In this document: piece after piece, positions 27,112 through 35,839 of the stretch
How the letters are laid out: each line of letters opens with the position of its first letter
How positions within the stretch are numbered: the stretch's first letter is position 1
NCBI GenBank assembly: GCA_025698895.1
Contig: JAILWO010000001.1
Location: 1,337,001-1,401,000, forward strand
Direction: 5' to 3'
Origin: Rhizobiaceae bacterium
GTDB taxonomy: Bacteria; Pseudomonadota; Alphaproteobacteria; Rhizobiales; Rhizobiaceae
DNA: 64,000 nt
Translations under genes and position numbers: made by a program
The notes under the pieces: model-generated
The model's input: only the letters and a program-made list of their open reading frames with translations
Database searches by the model: none
What the model was told of the DNA's origin: nothing

Positions 27112-27139
27112 CGCCCCTCCTCCCTTCACGGAGAGCGCC

Positions 27140-28363
27140 ATGGCCAGCCTTGCACGGATCCTCATCCTGATTGTCGCCCTGCTGGCGGCGGCAACCGCCG
27201 GTGCCCAGTCGGTCGAGGACCGGTTCCGCGCATGGCTGGAGAACGATTTGTGGCCGGCGGCCAGGAGTGGCGGCATTTCGCGTGATACGTTCGACGCGGC
27301 CTTCAAGGGCGTGCGCCCCAATCTCAAGCTGCCGGACCTCGTCCTGCCGGGGCGGGAGGGCGCGCCGCAGGCGCAGCATCAGGCGGAGTTCGGCGCGCCG
27401 GCGAACTATTTCGCCCATATCGGCGGCGTTACCTCCGGGGGCAGGGCGCGAGCGGGACGGTATGCCGAAACGCTTGCCGCCATCGAACGCCGCACCGGTG
27501 TGCCGGGTGGGATCGTGCTGGCGATATGGGGCCGCGAATCGGGCTTCGGCGGCGCGAAGATCCCGCATGACGCGTTCGAGGTGCTCGGCACCAAGGCGTT
27601 TCTCGCCGCGCGCAGGGACATGTTCCGCCGGGAGGTGCTGGCCGCGCTGGAGATGATGGAACGCCACGGCGTGTCGCGCGGCGCGATGCGATCGTCCTGG
27701 GCCGGCGCGCTCGGCCAGCCGCAGTTCATGCCGACCTCCTATGTCCGCTACGCCACCGATGGCGATGGTGACGGTCGGCGCGACATATGGAACTCGGTGC
27801 CTGACACGCTGTGGTCGATTGCCAATTATCTCGCGTCGCATGGATGGGTGAAAGGGCGCGACTGGGGGTTCGAGGTCACGGTGCCGGAGACCGTGTCCTG
27901 CGCGCTGGAAGGTCCCGATCGCGGCCGGCGGATCGCCGATTGGGCCGCGATGGGCGTGAAGCGGGTGAGCGGACGCCCTTTTCCCGAGCATGAAATGAGG
28001 CAGGAAGGCTATCTTTTGATGCCCGCGGGCCGCAGCGGCCCGGCCTTCATCGCGACGCCGAATTTCTATGTGCTGAAGGAATATAACGAGAGCGACCTCT
28101 ACGCGTTGTTCGTGGGACACGCCGCCGACCGCATTGCCTATGGGGACAGCGCCTTCGCCGGTTCCTGGGGCAGGGTGGACCGCCTGCTGCGCTCCGATAT
28201 CGCCGCCATGCAGCGCGCCCTGGAAGCCCGGGGCTACGATGTGGGCGGCGCGGACGGCCTGCCTGGCTTTCGCACCCGGCGCTCCATCGGCGAGTGGCAG
28301 GAGAAGAACGGCATGGCCCCGACCTGCTTTCCCGACGCCGATCTCGTCAGGACGATCAGGTAG
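27140..28363 (+). CDS. MltB-type lytic murein transglycosylase with peptidoglycan-binding domain
   Basis: A 407-residue exported enzyme. A Sec signal (ARILILIVALLAAATAGAQS) precedes the SLT_2/MltB catalytic domain with the likely catalytic Glu in IWGRESGFGG near 135 and 'GALGQPQFMPTSYVRYA' near 195-210. A C-terminal peptidoglycan-binding fold appears as 'IAAMQRALEARGYDVGGADGLPG' near 355-378. It cleaves glycan strands to 1,6-anhydro-muropeptides. ATG 27140 follows GGAGAGCGCC. The 3' end overlaps the convergent transporter gene by eight bases. Confidence 0.9.
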   Translation: MASLARILILIVALLAAATAGAQSVEDRFRAWLENDLWPAARSGGISRDTFDAAFKGVRPNLKLPDLVLPGREGAPQAQHQAEFGAPANYFAHIGGVTSGGRARAGRYAETLAAIERRTGVPGGIVLAIWGRESGFGGAKIPHDAFEVLGTKAFLAARRDMFRREVLAALEMMERHGVSRGAMRSSWAGALGQPQFMPTSYVRYATDGDGDGRRDIWNSVPDTLWSIANYLASHGWVKGRDWGFEVTVPETVSCALEGPDRGRRIADWAAMGVKRVSGRPFPEHEMRQEGYLLMPAGRSGPAFIATPNFYVLKEYNESDLYALFVGHAADRIAYGDSAFAGSWGRVDRLLRSDIAAMQRALEARGYDVGGADGLPGFRTRRSIGEWQEKNGMAPTCFPDADLVRTIR

Positions 28364-29498
28364 CGGCCGGCCGCTCGTCCGTTTCGACCGGTACCTGCTG
28401 GGCGCCGAGGAAGTTGCCGACGTGGCGCAATCCCTCGAAATGATCGCAGAACACCTTGACGACGACCAGAAGCGGCACGGCGATCAGCGCGCCGACGAAC
28501 CCCCACAGCCATGACCAGAAGGCGACCGCGATGAAGATCGACACCGCATTGAGTTCCAGCCGGCGGCCGAGCACCAGCGGGGTCACGAACTGCCCTTCCA
28601 CTATGTTGCAGGCGAGCACGTAGAGTGGCGCAAGCAGGGCTGCTCCCAGCGTGCCGAAACTCACGATCGACAGCACGGCGACCAGCACGATGTTGATGAG
28701 GGCGCCGACATAGGGCAGGAAATTGAGCAGCGTCGCGGCCGCGCCGAAAAGCAGCGGGTTGGGGAATCCCAGCAGCCACAGGCCAAGACCGACCATCACG
28801 CCGAGCCCACTGTTGATGACGGCGATCGTCAGCAGATAGCGCGAGATCTCGCGCTCCACGTCGTGGACGACCCGCAGGGCGCGCTTCTTTTCCGACAAAA
28901 GCGTGAAGGACTGCACGATCTTCTCGTAGAACAGCGTGCCCGAGGCGAGCAGAAAAAGCGACAGGATGGCCGTGACGCCAACCGTCGTGCCGATCGTCAA
29001 CAGGTTGCCGGCCGCGCGCGATACCAGACCTGGCTGGGCGATCACGACCTCCTGGACGCCGGGTTCCTTCGTCGTGTCGGTCGCTTCCTCGAGTTCGTCG
29101 GAGGCACGCACAATGTGGTCGACCGGCTCGCGCAGTTCGGCCAGCTTCTGCTGCAGTTCGCGACCAATGCGTGGAGCGTCGTCGACCAGCGTCGCGACCG
29201 GGCCGCTCATAACGTAGCCGAGAACGCCCAGCCCCGCCGTGGCGGCGACCACCAGGAGCGTGGCCGACAAGGCGGCGGGTATGCCGCGCTTGCCGAGAAA
29301 GCGCACGATCGGGGCCAATGTGAGGGCGAACAGGAAGGCGAGAACGACCGGCATGAAGAAGTCGCGCGCGAAATAGAGCGCCACCACGGCGGACATGAGA
29401 AACAGGCCCACGATCGACACGCGCACCAGGGTCGGCATGGCCGGCCCGGGATAGGAGGGCTGCGGTGCCACGTCTGTCGGATTGGGTTTTTCGCTCAT
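28356..29498 (-). CDS. AI-2E family (DUF20/UPF0118) membrane transporter
   Basis: A 380-residue polytopic protein. Two to three N-terminal helices ('VSIVGLFLMSAVVALYFARDFF', 'PVVLAFLFALTLAPIV'), a soluble middle with 'ELEEATDTTKEPGVQEV', and a C-terminal set of helices containing 'GLLLFGAAATLLNFLPYVGALI'-like sequence match the AI-2E/PerM superfamily. Members include E. coli TqsA (AI-2 export) and Na+/H+ antiporters, so the substrate is open. ATG 29498 follows GGGGGAACCC; the longer frame to 29543 has no good site. Confidence 0.85.
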   Translation of the reverse strand: MSEKPNPTDVAPQPSYPGPAMPTLVRVSIVGLFLMSAVVALYFARDFFMPVVLAFLFALTLAPIVRFLGKRGIPAALSATLLVVAATAGLGVLGYVMSGPVATLVDDAPRIGRELQQKLAELREPVDHIVRASDELEEATDTTKEPGVQEVVIAQPGLVSRAAGNLLTIGTTVGVTAILSLFLLASGTLFYEKIVQSFTLLSEKKRALRVVHDVEREISRYLLTIAVINSGLGVMVGLGLWLLGFPNPLLFGAAATLLNFLPYVGALINIVLVAVLSIVSFGTLGAALLAPLYVLACNIVEGQFVTPLVLGRRLELNAVSIFIAVAFWSWLWGFVGALIAVPLLVVVKVFCDHFEGLRHVGNFLGAQQVPVETDERPAAT

Positions 29499-29651
29499 GG
29501 GTTCCCCCATCCGCCGCGGATGCGACGTCCCTCCCGCCGACAATGCGCCCGCCGGCCACCGGTTCCAAACGGTAAATCCGCTTTGAACCTTTCGGTCACC
29601 GTGTCATTCTTCAAGGCGAGGGACGGGCGGAACCGCCGGAGGACTATGGAA

Positions 29652-30059
29652 ATGGGTGTCATGAGAGCTATTTCGAAACTGGGCGCGATCGGCTTCGCGG
29701 CGCTGATCGTGGCCAGTTGCACCGTGGTGGTGGACGAGGGGCCGCGACCTGGCCCGGTCCGGCCGGGCCCGCAATTCTGTCCCCAGATCTACGATCCCGT
29801 CTGCGCGGTGCGCCGTGGCGACCGGGAAACCTTCCCCAATGCCTGCGAGGCTGACCGTGCCGGCTATCGCGTCATCCGCGACGGCGAATGCCGCCGCGGT
29901 GGCCCGATCACGGAAAGGCCCCGGCCGGGAAGGCCACAGGCGTGCACGCGCGAATATCGCCCTGTCTGCGCGCGTCGCGGCGGCAATGTGCGCACCTTCG
30001 GCAATGCGTGCGAGGCCCGCTCGGCCGGCTACCGCATCATCGCGCCGGGCCAGTGCTGA
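29652..30059 (+). CDS. Lipoprotein with two Kazal-type protease-inhibitor domains
   Basis: A 135-residue protein with a short signal ending in lipobox VASC (Cys near 23) and two copies of a four-cysteine Kazal-like module. Both follow C-x3-Y-x-PVCA...TF-x-NAC-EA-x2-AGY-x5-G-x-C: the first around 38-78, the second around 92-132. A proline/arginine linker joins them. The second ATG of the frame (29652) lies eight bases after GGAGGA and is preferred to 29646. Kazal domains inhibit serine proteases; a bacterial surface copy might counter host or predator proteases. It is small and easily overlooked. Confidence 0.8.
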   Translation: MGVMRAISKLGAIGFAALIVASCTVVVDEGPRPGPVRPGPQFCPQIYDPVCAVRRGDRETFPNACEADRAGYRVIRDGECRRGGPITERPRPGRPQACTREYRPVCARRGGNVRTFGNACEARSAGYRIIAPGQC

Positions 30060-30065
30060 CGGAAG

Positions 30066-30084
30066 CGGCCTGACGGTCAGGCCG
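30066..30084. terminator. Hairpin at the convergent end of the Kazal and LLM genes
   Basis: CGGCCTGACGGTCAGGCCG is a perfect 9-bp inverted repeat around one central base. As RNA it forms an 8-bp stem with a 3-base loop. It spans the last bases of the LLM gene's stop and lies seven bases after the Kazal gene's stop. No T tract follows, so termination strength is uncertain. Confidence 0.45.
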
Positions 30085-31144
30085 TCGCGGGGGCCGGCTG
30101 CGGTCGCCTGTCCGCGACGGCCTTGCGCACTTCCGGCGCGACCCGGGTGCCGAAGAGTTCGATCGCCTTCATCAGCGATGCATGCGGCATGACGCCGATC
30201 GCCATCTGGATGAGGAAGCGTGTGTTGCCGAATATCTCGTGCATGGCGAGGATCTTGTCCGTCACCTCGGCCGGAGACCCGACGAACAGGGCGCCTTCGG
30301 GTCCCCGCGATGCATCGAAATGGGCGCGACTGGTCGGCCCCCAGCCGCGCTCGCGGCCGATCCGGTTCATCACCTCGGCCTGCGGCGCGTAGAAGGTGCC
30401 GGTCGCTTCCGCCGTCGTCTCGCCGACGAAACCGTGAACGTTGATCGAGCGGCCGAGCACTTCCGGATCATGTCCCGCGCGGCTCGCGGCTTGGCGATGA
30501 AGCTCGAACAGGGGCGCGAACCGCGCCGGCTGGCCGCCGATGATGGCGAGCGCCAGCGGCAGGCCGAGCATGCCGGCCCGCACCACCGATTGCGGCGTGC
30601 CGCCGACCGCGATCCAAACCGGCAGCGGGTTCTGAAGCGGGCGCGGATAGACGCCACGATTGGCGATCGGCGGCGTGTGCTTGCCGCCGGGCCAGTCGAC
30701 CGCCTCGCCGTCGCGCAGCTTCAAAAGCAGTTCCAGCTTCTCGGCGAACAGCGTGTCGTAGTCGTCGAGATCGTAGCCGAACAGGGGGAAGGATTCGATG
30801 AAGGAGCCGCGTCCGGCCATGATCTCCGCCCGGCCGCTCGACAACAGGTCGAGTGTCGAAAATTGTTGGAAGACGCGAACGGGATCGTCCGAAGACAGCA
30901 CTGAGACCGCGCTGGTCAGGCGGATGGACTTCGTGCGCGAGGCCGCGGCCGCCAGCACGACGGCCGGCGCGGATGAGGCGTAGTCGGCGCGGTGGTGCTC
31001 GCCAAGGCCGAAAACGTCGAGGCCGACCTGGTCGGCAAGCTCGATCTCCTCGACGAGATTTTTCAGCCGCTCAGCGGGATCGGTGTGGCGGCCGGACAGG
31101 GGATCGTTACCCACATCGGCGAATGTGTAGAGGCCAAGTTCCAT
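30077..31144 (-). CDS. LLM-class flavin-dependent oxidoreductase
   Basis: A 355-residue luciferase-like monooxygenase. The N-terminal '[10 protein letters not shown]', '[21 protein letters not shown]' near 35-55 and '[34 protein letters not shown]' pattern are typical of this TIM-barrel FMN family. The C-terminal '[20 protein letters not shown]' is also common to it. Substrate unknown. ATG 31144 is chosen over the longer frame because the family start 'MELGLYTF' aligns there. It is convergent with the Kazal gene. Confidence 0.88.
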   Translation of the reverse strand: MELGLYTFADVGNDPLSGRHTDPAERLKNLVEEIELADQVGLDVFGLGEHHRADYASSAPAVVLAAAASRTKSIRLTSAVSVLSSDDPVRVFQQFSTLDLLSSGRAEIMAGRGSFIESFPLFGYDLDDYDTLFAEKLELLLKLRDGEAVDWPGGKHTPPIANRGVYPRPLQNPLPVWIAVGGTPQSVVRAGMLGLPLALAIIGGQPARFAPLFELHRQAASRAGHDPEVLGRSINVHGFVGETTAEATGTFYAPQAEVMNRIGRERGWGPTSRAHFDASRGPEGALFVGSPAEVTDKILAMHEIFGNTRFLIQMAIGVMPHASLMKAIELFGTRVAPEVRKAVADRRPQPAPATA

Positions 31145-31250
31145 GGCGATGTCCTCGATTGATCCCGCCACAGATAGGCCGGACGGTACGTTCGCCCAAG
31201 GAGCGATCCGGTGAACGCACCATCCGCGCATGCGAGCATCTACGCTGCGG

Positions 31251-32489
31251 CTACTCCTCGTCGACGACGCGCAGCTTGAGATTGCCGGTGCGCGATTCGA
31301 TCGATCGCGCCGCCGCCTCGCCGGCGTCGTCGTGGGCGTCGCCGAACTCGAGGGCCTCGATCTTTTCGCCGCGCTTGAGCACCTTGTCGGTCGAGGTCAG
31401 AATCTGATCGATGTCGCGGCTCGCCTGCGAGAAATGCGTCTGCAGCTTGCGCACGCGCTCGTCCAGACGCCCGACATCCTCCATCAGGCGTATCACCTCG
31501 CCCTGGATCAGATGCGCCTGTTCGCGCATGCGGGCATCCTTCAGCAGCGCCTGGACCACCTGGATCGACAGCATGAGCAGCGAGGGCGAGACGATGACGA
31601 TACGGGCGCGATGCGCGCGCTGGACGATAGGCTCGAAATTCTCGTGGATCTCGGCGAAGATCGATTCCGACGGCACGAAGAGGAACGCCGTATCCTGGGT
31701 CTCGCCATTGATGAGATACTTGTCCGCGATCGCCCTGATGTGGACCTCCATGTCGCGGCGGAAGGACTGCGCCGCGTTGCGGGCGGCTTCGCCGCCACTT
31801 TCTTCGGAGGCCGCGCGGATGGCATTCCACGATTCCAGCGGAAACTTGGAATCGATGACGAGCGCGGGCGAATCGTTCGGCATGCGGATCAGGCAGTCGG
31901 GGCGGTTGCCGTTCGACAGGGTCGCCTGGAATTCGTAGCCGCCATGCGGCAGGCCGTCGGCGACGATCGCCTCCATCCGGCTCTGGCCGAAGGCGCCCCG
32001 CGTCTGCTTGTTGGACAGGATCTGCTGAAGCTGCACGACCTGGCCCGCCAGCGACTGGATATTGCCCTGGGCCGTGTCGATGACGGCAAGCCTCTCCTGA
32101 AGCTTCGCAAGGTTCTCATGTGTCGACCTGGTCTGCTCGGCGATCGAGGTTCCCAGCCTGGACGACATGCCGTCGAGACGCTCGCCCAGCGCGCGCGTCA
32201 GTTCGGCCTGGCGCGTTCCGAACACATCGGCCAGCGCGCCCATGCGGCCCTGCATTTCCGACTGCGCCTGAAGGATGCCGGCCATGCGCGTCTCGGCTTC
32301 GCGCGCCAGCCGCGCCGCCTCCTCGGCCGCGGCGGCCCGCGCCTTGCCCGCGCGCCACAGGGCAAACCCCAGCCCGGCCAACAGAAGCACCAGGATCGCG
32401 GCGAGAGCACCCAGTGCCGTGCCGAGCGTCAGTTCCATATCGCCGAGGCGCACCAGGGGCGACGAGAGGAGGGAGGAAAGATCGATCAT
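31251..32489 (-). CDS. rmuC: DNA recombination protein RmuC
   Basis: A 412-residue protein with an N-terminal membrane helix (about 20-45, '[21 protein letters not shown]'), a coiled-coil region (about 50-150) and the RmuC nuclease-like core around 180-340 with '[12 protein letters not shown]' and '[24 protein letters not shown]'. RmuC limits inversions at short repeats in E. coli, and the core belongs to the PD-(D/E)XK nuclease superfamily. It is divergent from def with 103 bases between. Confidence 0.92.
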   Translation of the reverse strand: MIDLSSLLSSPLVRLGDMELTLGTALGALAAILVLLLAGLGFALWRAGKARAAAAEEAARLAREAETRMAGILQAQSEMQGRMGALADVFGTRQAELTRALGERLDGMSSRLGTSIAEQTRSTHENLAKLQERLAVIDTAQGNIQSLAGQVVQLQQILSNKQTRGAFGQSRMEAIVADGLPHGGYEFQATLSNGNRPDCLIRMPNDSPALVIDSKFPLESWNAIRAASEESGGEAARNAAQSFRRDMEVHIRAIADKYLINGETQDTAFLFVPSESIFAEIHENFEPIVQRAHRARIVIVSPSLLMLSIQVVQALLKDARMREQAHLIQGEVIRLMEDVGRLDERVRKLQTHFSQASRDIDQILTSTDKVLKRGEKIEALEFGDAHDDAGEAAARSIESRTGNLKLRVVDEE

Positions 32490-32592
32490 CGGCCTATCCT
32501 AGGCGATTCGCCGCAGCACAATAAGACCAAAACATGAACGTCTGGCTGCCGCCGGCGTTGACGCTCGCCCCCGCCTCGACTACCTGAGGCCC

Positions 32593-33123
32593 ATGTCGAT
32601 CAAGCCGCTCATCATTCTGCCCGACCCGGTGCTGCGCCAGGTTTCCAGGCCCGTGGAACGGGTCGACGACGAGGTGCGCAAACTCGCCGACGATATGCTG
32701 GAGACAATGTACGACGCGCCCGGCATCGGGCTTGCCGCCATCCAGGTGGGCGTTCCGCTGCGGATGCTGGTGATCGACCTGTCCAAGGAGGACGAGCCGA
32801 AAGCGCCGCAATTGTTCATCAATCCCGAGATCGTCTCGTCGTCCGAGGCGCGGGGCGTCTACGAAGAAGGCTGCCTTTCGATTCCTGACTACTATGCCGA
32901 GGTTGAACGCCCGGCGGAGGTGGTTGTCAGCTATGTCGACCGGGAAGGCAAGAAGCGCGAAGCAAGGGCAGAGGGCCTGCTGGCGACCTGCCTGCAGCAT
33001 GAGATCGACCACCTCGATGGCGTCCTTTTCATCGACCACATTTCGCGGCTGAAGCGCGACATGGTTGTGCGCAAGTTCAAGAAGCTGGCCAAGGACCGCC
33101 AGCCGGCCCGCATGGTCGGCTGA
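32593..33123 (+). CDS. def: Peptide deformylase
   Basis: A 176-residue metallo-hydrolase that removes the formyl group from nascent N-termini. The three family motifs are intact: [10 protein letters not shown] near 46-55, EGCLSIP near 94-100 with the metal Cys, and [12 protein letters not shown] near 136-147 with two metal His and catalytic Glu. In rhizobia def is often followed by fmt; here trmB lies downstream on the opposite strand and fmt is not in the window. Confidence 0.97.
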   Translation: MSIKPLIILPDPVLRQVSRPVERVDDEVRKLADDMLETMYDAPGIGLAAIQVGVPLRMLVIDLSKEDEPKAPQLFINPEIVSSSEARGVYEEGCLSIPDYYAEVERPAEVVVSYVDREGKKREARAEGLLATCLQHEIDHLDGVLFIDHISRLKRDMVVRKFKKLAKDRQPARMVG

Positions 33124-33147
33124 CGCGAAGCATCGGGCTGAAAGACC

Positions 33148-33843
33148 CTAAACGCGCTGGAAGGTGAGGTAGGTCGGGATCCGCCCCTCGCGGATCGCCT
33201 TGGCCTCGTAGCGGGTGCCGACCCAGTCGTTCCACGGCCTTCCCCAGTCGTCCGCTCCGTTCGCCAGCCACTCGAACGCCGCGTGATCCCGGCACTGGAC
33301 CAGTGCCCAGTCGACATAGCTTTCCCAGTCGGACGCGAAGCGGAATCGGCCGCCCGGCCTGAGCACACGTGCGAACCGATCGAGATTGTCCGGATTGACG
33401 AATCGGCGCTTGAAGTGTCGCTTCTTGCGCCAGGGATCGGGATAGAACAGGTCGAGGCCGTCCAGCGAGGCGTCCGGCAGCCAGTCGAGAACCTGCGTCG
33501 CGTCGTCGTCGTGGAGCCGCAGGCGCCCGGGATCGGCCCCGTCCAGCGCCGTCAGCAGCTTCGCCATGCCGTTGACGAAGGGTTCGACCCCAATGAAGCC
33601 CGTGCGCGGGCATCGCTCGAGTTGGGCCAGCAGGTTCTCGCCCGCGCCGAAACCGATCTCCAGGCGGACCGCGTCCACCTCGTCGGCGAAAAGCGTACCT
33701 GCATCCGGTGGCGCGGGGCGCGACAGGTCCAGCCTCAGTCGATCGAGCAGGGCGAAGGAAGCGGCCTGACGCGGCTTGAGCCGCTTGCCGCGGCGCCGGC
33801 CGAAGAAGGCCTCGGTCGAGCGCGCGCGGGTTTGCCTGCTCAT
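33148..33843 (-). CDS. trmB: tRNA (guanine-N7-)-methyltransferase TrmB
   Basis: A 231-residue SAM-dependent enzyme that methylates G46 of tRNA. The family sequence is clear: '[17 protein letters not shown]' near 58-75 for SAM binding, '[15 protein letters not shown]', '[21 protein letters not shown]' near 130-150 with the catalytic 'PDPWxKKRHxKRR' array, and '[13 protein letters not shown]'. It follows metK with 37 bases between and ends the miaB-to-trmB block. Confidence 0.95.
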   Translation of the reverse strand: MSRQTRARSTEAFFGRRRGKRLKPRQAASFALLDRLRLDLSRPAPPDAGTLFADEVDAVRLEIGFGAGENLLAQLERCPRTGFIGVEPFVNGMAKLLTALDGADPGRLRLHDDDATQVLDWLPDASLDGLDLFYPDPWRKKRHFKRRFVNPDNLDRFARVLRPGGRFRFASDWESYVDWALVQCRDHAAFEWLANGADDWGRPWNDWVGTRYEAKAIREGRIPTYLTFQRV

Positions 33844-33880
33844 GGTCGCCTGTGCCTCGCGGTCGGGGCGCCGTTCCCGA

Positions 33881-35152
33881 TCAGGCGGCGGCGACGGCCT
33901 GTTTCAACGCCTTGACCAGATCGGTCTTCTCCCAGGAGAAGGCGCCGTCGCGGCCCGGCTTGCGGCCGAAATGGCCATAGGCGGCGGTCCGCGCATAGAT
34001 CGGCTTGTTCAGGTCCAGATGTCGGCGGATGCCGCCGGGCGACAAATCCATCACCTGGCGGATCGCCTGCTCGATCTGTTCCTCCGTCACGTTGTTGCCG
34101 GTGCCGTGCAGGTCGACATAGACCGACAGCGGCTGCGCGATGCCGATCGCGTATGAGAGCTGGATCGTGCAGCGCTCGGCCAGCTTGGCCGCCACCACGT
34201 TCTTGGCCAGATAGCGCGCGGCATAGGCCGCGGAGCGGTCGACCTTGGTCGTGTCCTTGCCCGAAAACGCGCCACCGCCATGCGGCGCCGCGCCGCCATA
34301 GGTGTCGACGATGATCTTGCGGCCGGTGAGGCCGGCATCGCCATCGGGACCGCCGATCACGAACTTGCCGGTCGGATTGACATACCAGTTGCAGTTCTTC
34401 GCCACCTTGAGATCGCCGAGCGCCTCGACGATGATCGGCTCGACGACGGAGCGGACCTTCTTGTTGTCCCAGCTCCCGTCGAGATGCTGGGTCGACAGGA
34501 CGATCTCGGTCACCTCTGCGGCCTTGCCGTTCTCGTAGCGCACCGTCACCTGGCTCTTGGAATCGGGACCAAGCTTGCCGGCATCGCCCTCGCCCTTGTG
34601 GCGGGCGGCGGCCAGCAGTTCCAGGATCTTGTGGCTGTAGTAGATCGGCGCGGGCATCAGGTCGGGTGTCTCGTTGCAGGCATAGCCGAACATGATGCCC
34701 TGGTCGCCCGCGCCCTCCTCGCCCTGCTTGTCGGACGCGTTGTCGACGCCCTGCGCGATGTCGGCCGACTGGCTGTGCAGGAGAACGTCGATCTTGGCCG
34801 TCTTCCAGTGAAACCCGTCCTGTTCATAGCCGATCGAGCGGATCGCCTTGCGCGCGGCCGACCTGAAGCGGGAGGGATTGACCATCGGCTCGCCACGCGC
34901 GGTCATGACGACGTTGCCTTCCTTGTCCTTCTTGAGAAGGCTTTCGGGCACGCGAACCTCGCCGGCGATCACCACGCGGTTCGTCGTGGTCAGCGTTTCG
35001 CACGCGACGCGAACCTTCCAGGGATCGGTGCCGGTCTTGCGGGCTTCCCGATAGACCAGATCCACGATCTCGTCGGATATGCGGTCGCATACCTTGTCGG
35101 GATGGCCTTCGGAAACCGATTCGGATGTGAAGAGATAGTTCTGTCGTGCCAC
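33881..35152 (-). CDS. metK: S-adenosylmethionine synthetase
   Basis: A 423-residue enzyme making SAM from methionine and ATP. '[21 protein letters not shown]' opens the protein; '[18 protein letters not shown]' near 142-160 and the P-loop-like '[19 protein letters not shown]' near 292-310 follow. The length exceeds E. coli MetK (384) because of inserts typical of alphaproteobacteria. The GTG start follows AAGAGGGG at six bases, a strong site. I saw no SAM-riboswitch core in the 152 bases upstream, although a formal covariance-model search was not possible. Confidence 0.97.
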   Translation of the reverse strand: MARQNYLFTSESVSEGHPDKVCDRISDEIVDLVYREARKTGTDPWKVRVACETLTTTNRVVIAGEVRVPESLLKKDKEGNVVMTARGEPMVNPSRFRSAARKAIRSIGYEQDGFHWKTAKIDVLLHSQSADIAQGVDNASDKQGEEGAGDQGIMFGYACNETPDLMPAPIYYSHKILELLAAARHKGEGDAGKLGPDSKSQVTVRYENGKAAEVTEIVLSTQHLDGSWDNKKVRSVVEPIIVEALGDLKVAKNCNWYVNPTGKFVIGGPDGDAGLTGRKIIVDTYGGAAPHGGGAFSGKDTTKVDRSAAYAARYLAKNVVAAKLAERCTIQLSYAIGIAQPLSVYVDLHGTGNNVTEEQIEQAIRQVMDLSPGGIRRHLDLNKPIYARTAAYGHFGRKPGRDGAFSWEKTDLVKALKQAVAAA

Positions 35153-35304
35153 GGGATACCCCTCTTGAAGAAAAGACGGCCCAGAACAGGCCGCCGGAAA
35201 GCGGTCCGCTCTAGTCGCATAGGCGAGCGATCGTCAAGGTTGACGGTGCAAAAACACGCGCCTCACGGGAACGCGGGCGGCCTTGTCCAACGTCGCGCCC
35301 GGCG

Positions 35305-35727
35305 TCAGTCGCCGTCGTCGGCGGCGAGAGACTTTACCAGGTCCACGATGCGCCGGCGAACCTTTGGATCGGCTATCTTCACGAAGGACCGGTTGAGCTG
35401 CAAGCCTTCGGAAGAATTAAGGAAATCCGAGACGTAGCTGGCTTGGTTCTGCTCGCCAAAACCATCCGTGCCCGCCGCCGGCGTACCCGGTGCGTCCTCG
35501 AAAAAATAGGCCACGGGCACACCCATGATGGAGGCGATCGCCTGAAGTCGGCTGGCGCCGACGCGGTTGAGCCCCTTTTCGTATTTCTGGATCTGCTGGA
35601 AGGTTATGCCGAGGCTGTCGCCGAGCTTCTCCTGGCTCATGCCGAGCATGTTCCGGCGCAACCTGATCCTGCTGCCGACATGCGTGTCGATGGGGTTGGG
35701 CTTCTTCTTGTTCTGGACCATTTCCAC
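35305..35727 (-). CDS. XRE-family helix-turn-helix regulator (PhrR/PraR-like)
   Basis: A 140-residue regulator. The helix-turn-helix core spans 'RIRLRRNMLGMSQEKLGDSLGITFQQIQKYEKGLNRVGASRLQAIASIM' (about 22-70), a form highly conserved in rhizobia where relatives PhrR and PraR respond to acid or control quorum-sensing and attachment. The C-terminal half carries 'VRRRIVDLVKSLAADDGD'. It sits between lnt and metK as in related genomes. Two GANTC sites and an AT-rich -10-like element occur upstream, so cell-cycle control is conceivable. The specific orthology is from memory of the family. Confidence 0.82.
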   Translation of the reverse strand: MEMVQNKKKPNPIDTHVGSRIRLRRNMLGMSQEKLGDSLGITFQQIQKYEKGLNRVGASRLQAIASIMGVPVAYFFEDAPGTPAAGTDGFGEQNQASYVSDFLNSSEGLQLNRSFVKIADPKVRRRIVDLVKSLAADDGD

Positions 35728-35807
35728 CTCTAGGCCCCTCCTTGGCCGTGCGGATCCAAGCGAGGGGATAGCCTCCCACCCCTCAACGGAACGACCTTTG
35801 CCGCGAG

Positions 35808-35834
35808 GATTCTACGAGTCGCTAATATACTATA
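35808..35834 (-). promoter_or_regulatory. Putative promoter of the XRE gene with paired GANTC sites
   Basis: Reading the minus strand, TATAGT (35834-35829) overlaps TATATT in an AT-rich patch that stands out from the surrounding GC-rich DNA. Immediately downstream are GAGTC (35816-35820) and GATTC (35808-35812), two CcrM-type sites 8 bases apart. The -35 region is weak (TGGCTA at 17 bases). The elements are seen; their use is inferred. Confidence 0.4.
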
Positions 35835-35839
35835 CACCC

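Noticed and set aside
35153-35304. SAM or SAM/SAH riboswitch upstream of metK
   Set aside because: I looked for the conserved cores and found none. A covariance-model search would be needed to exclude a divergent form.
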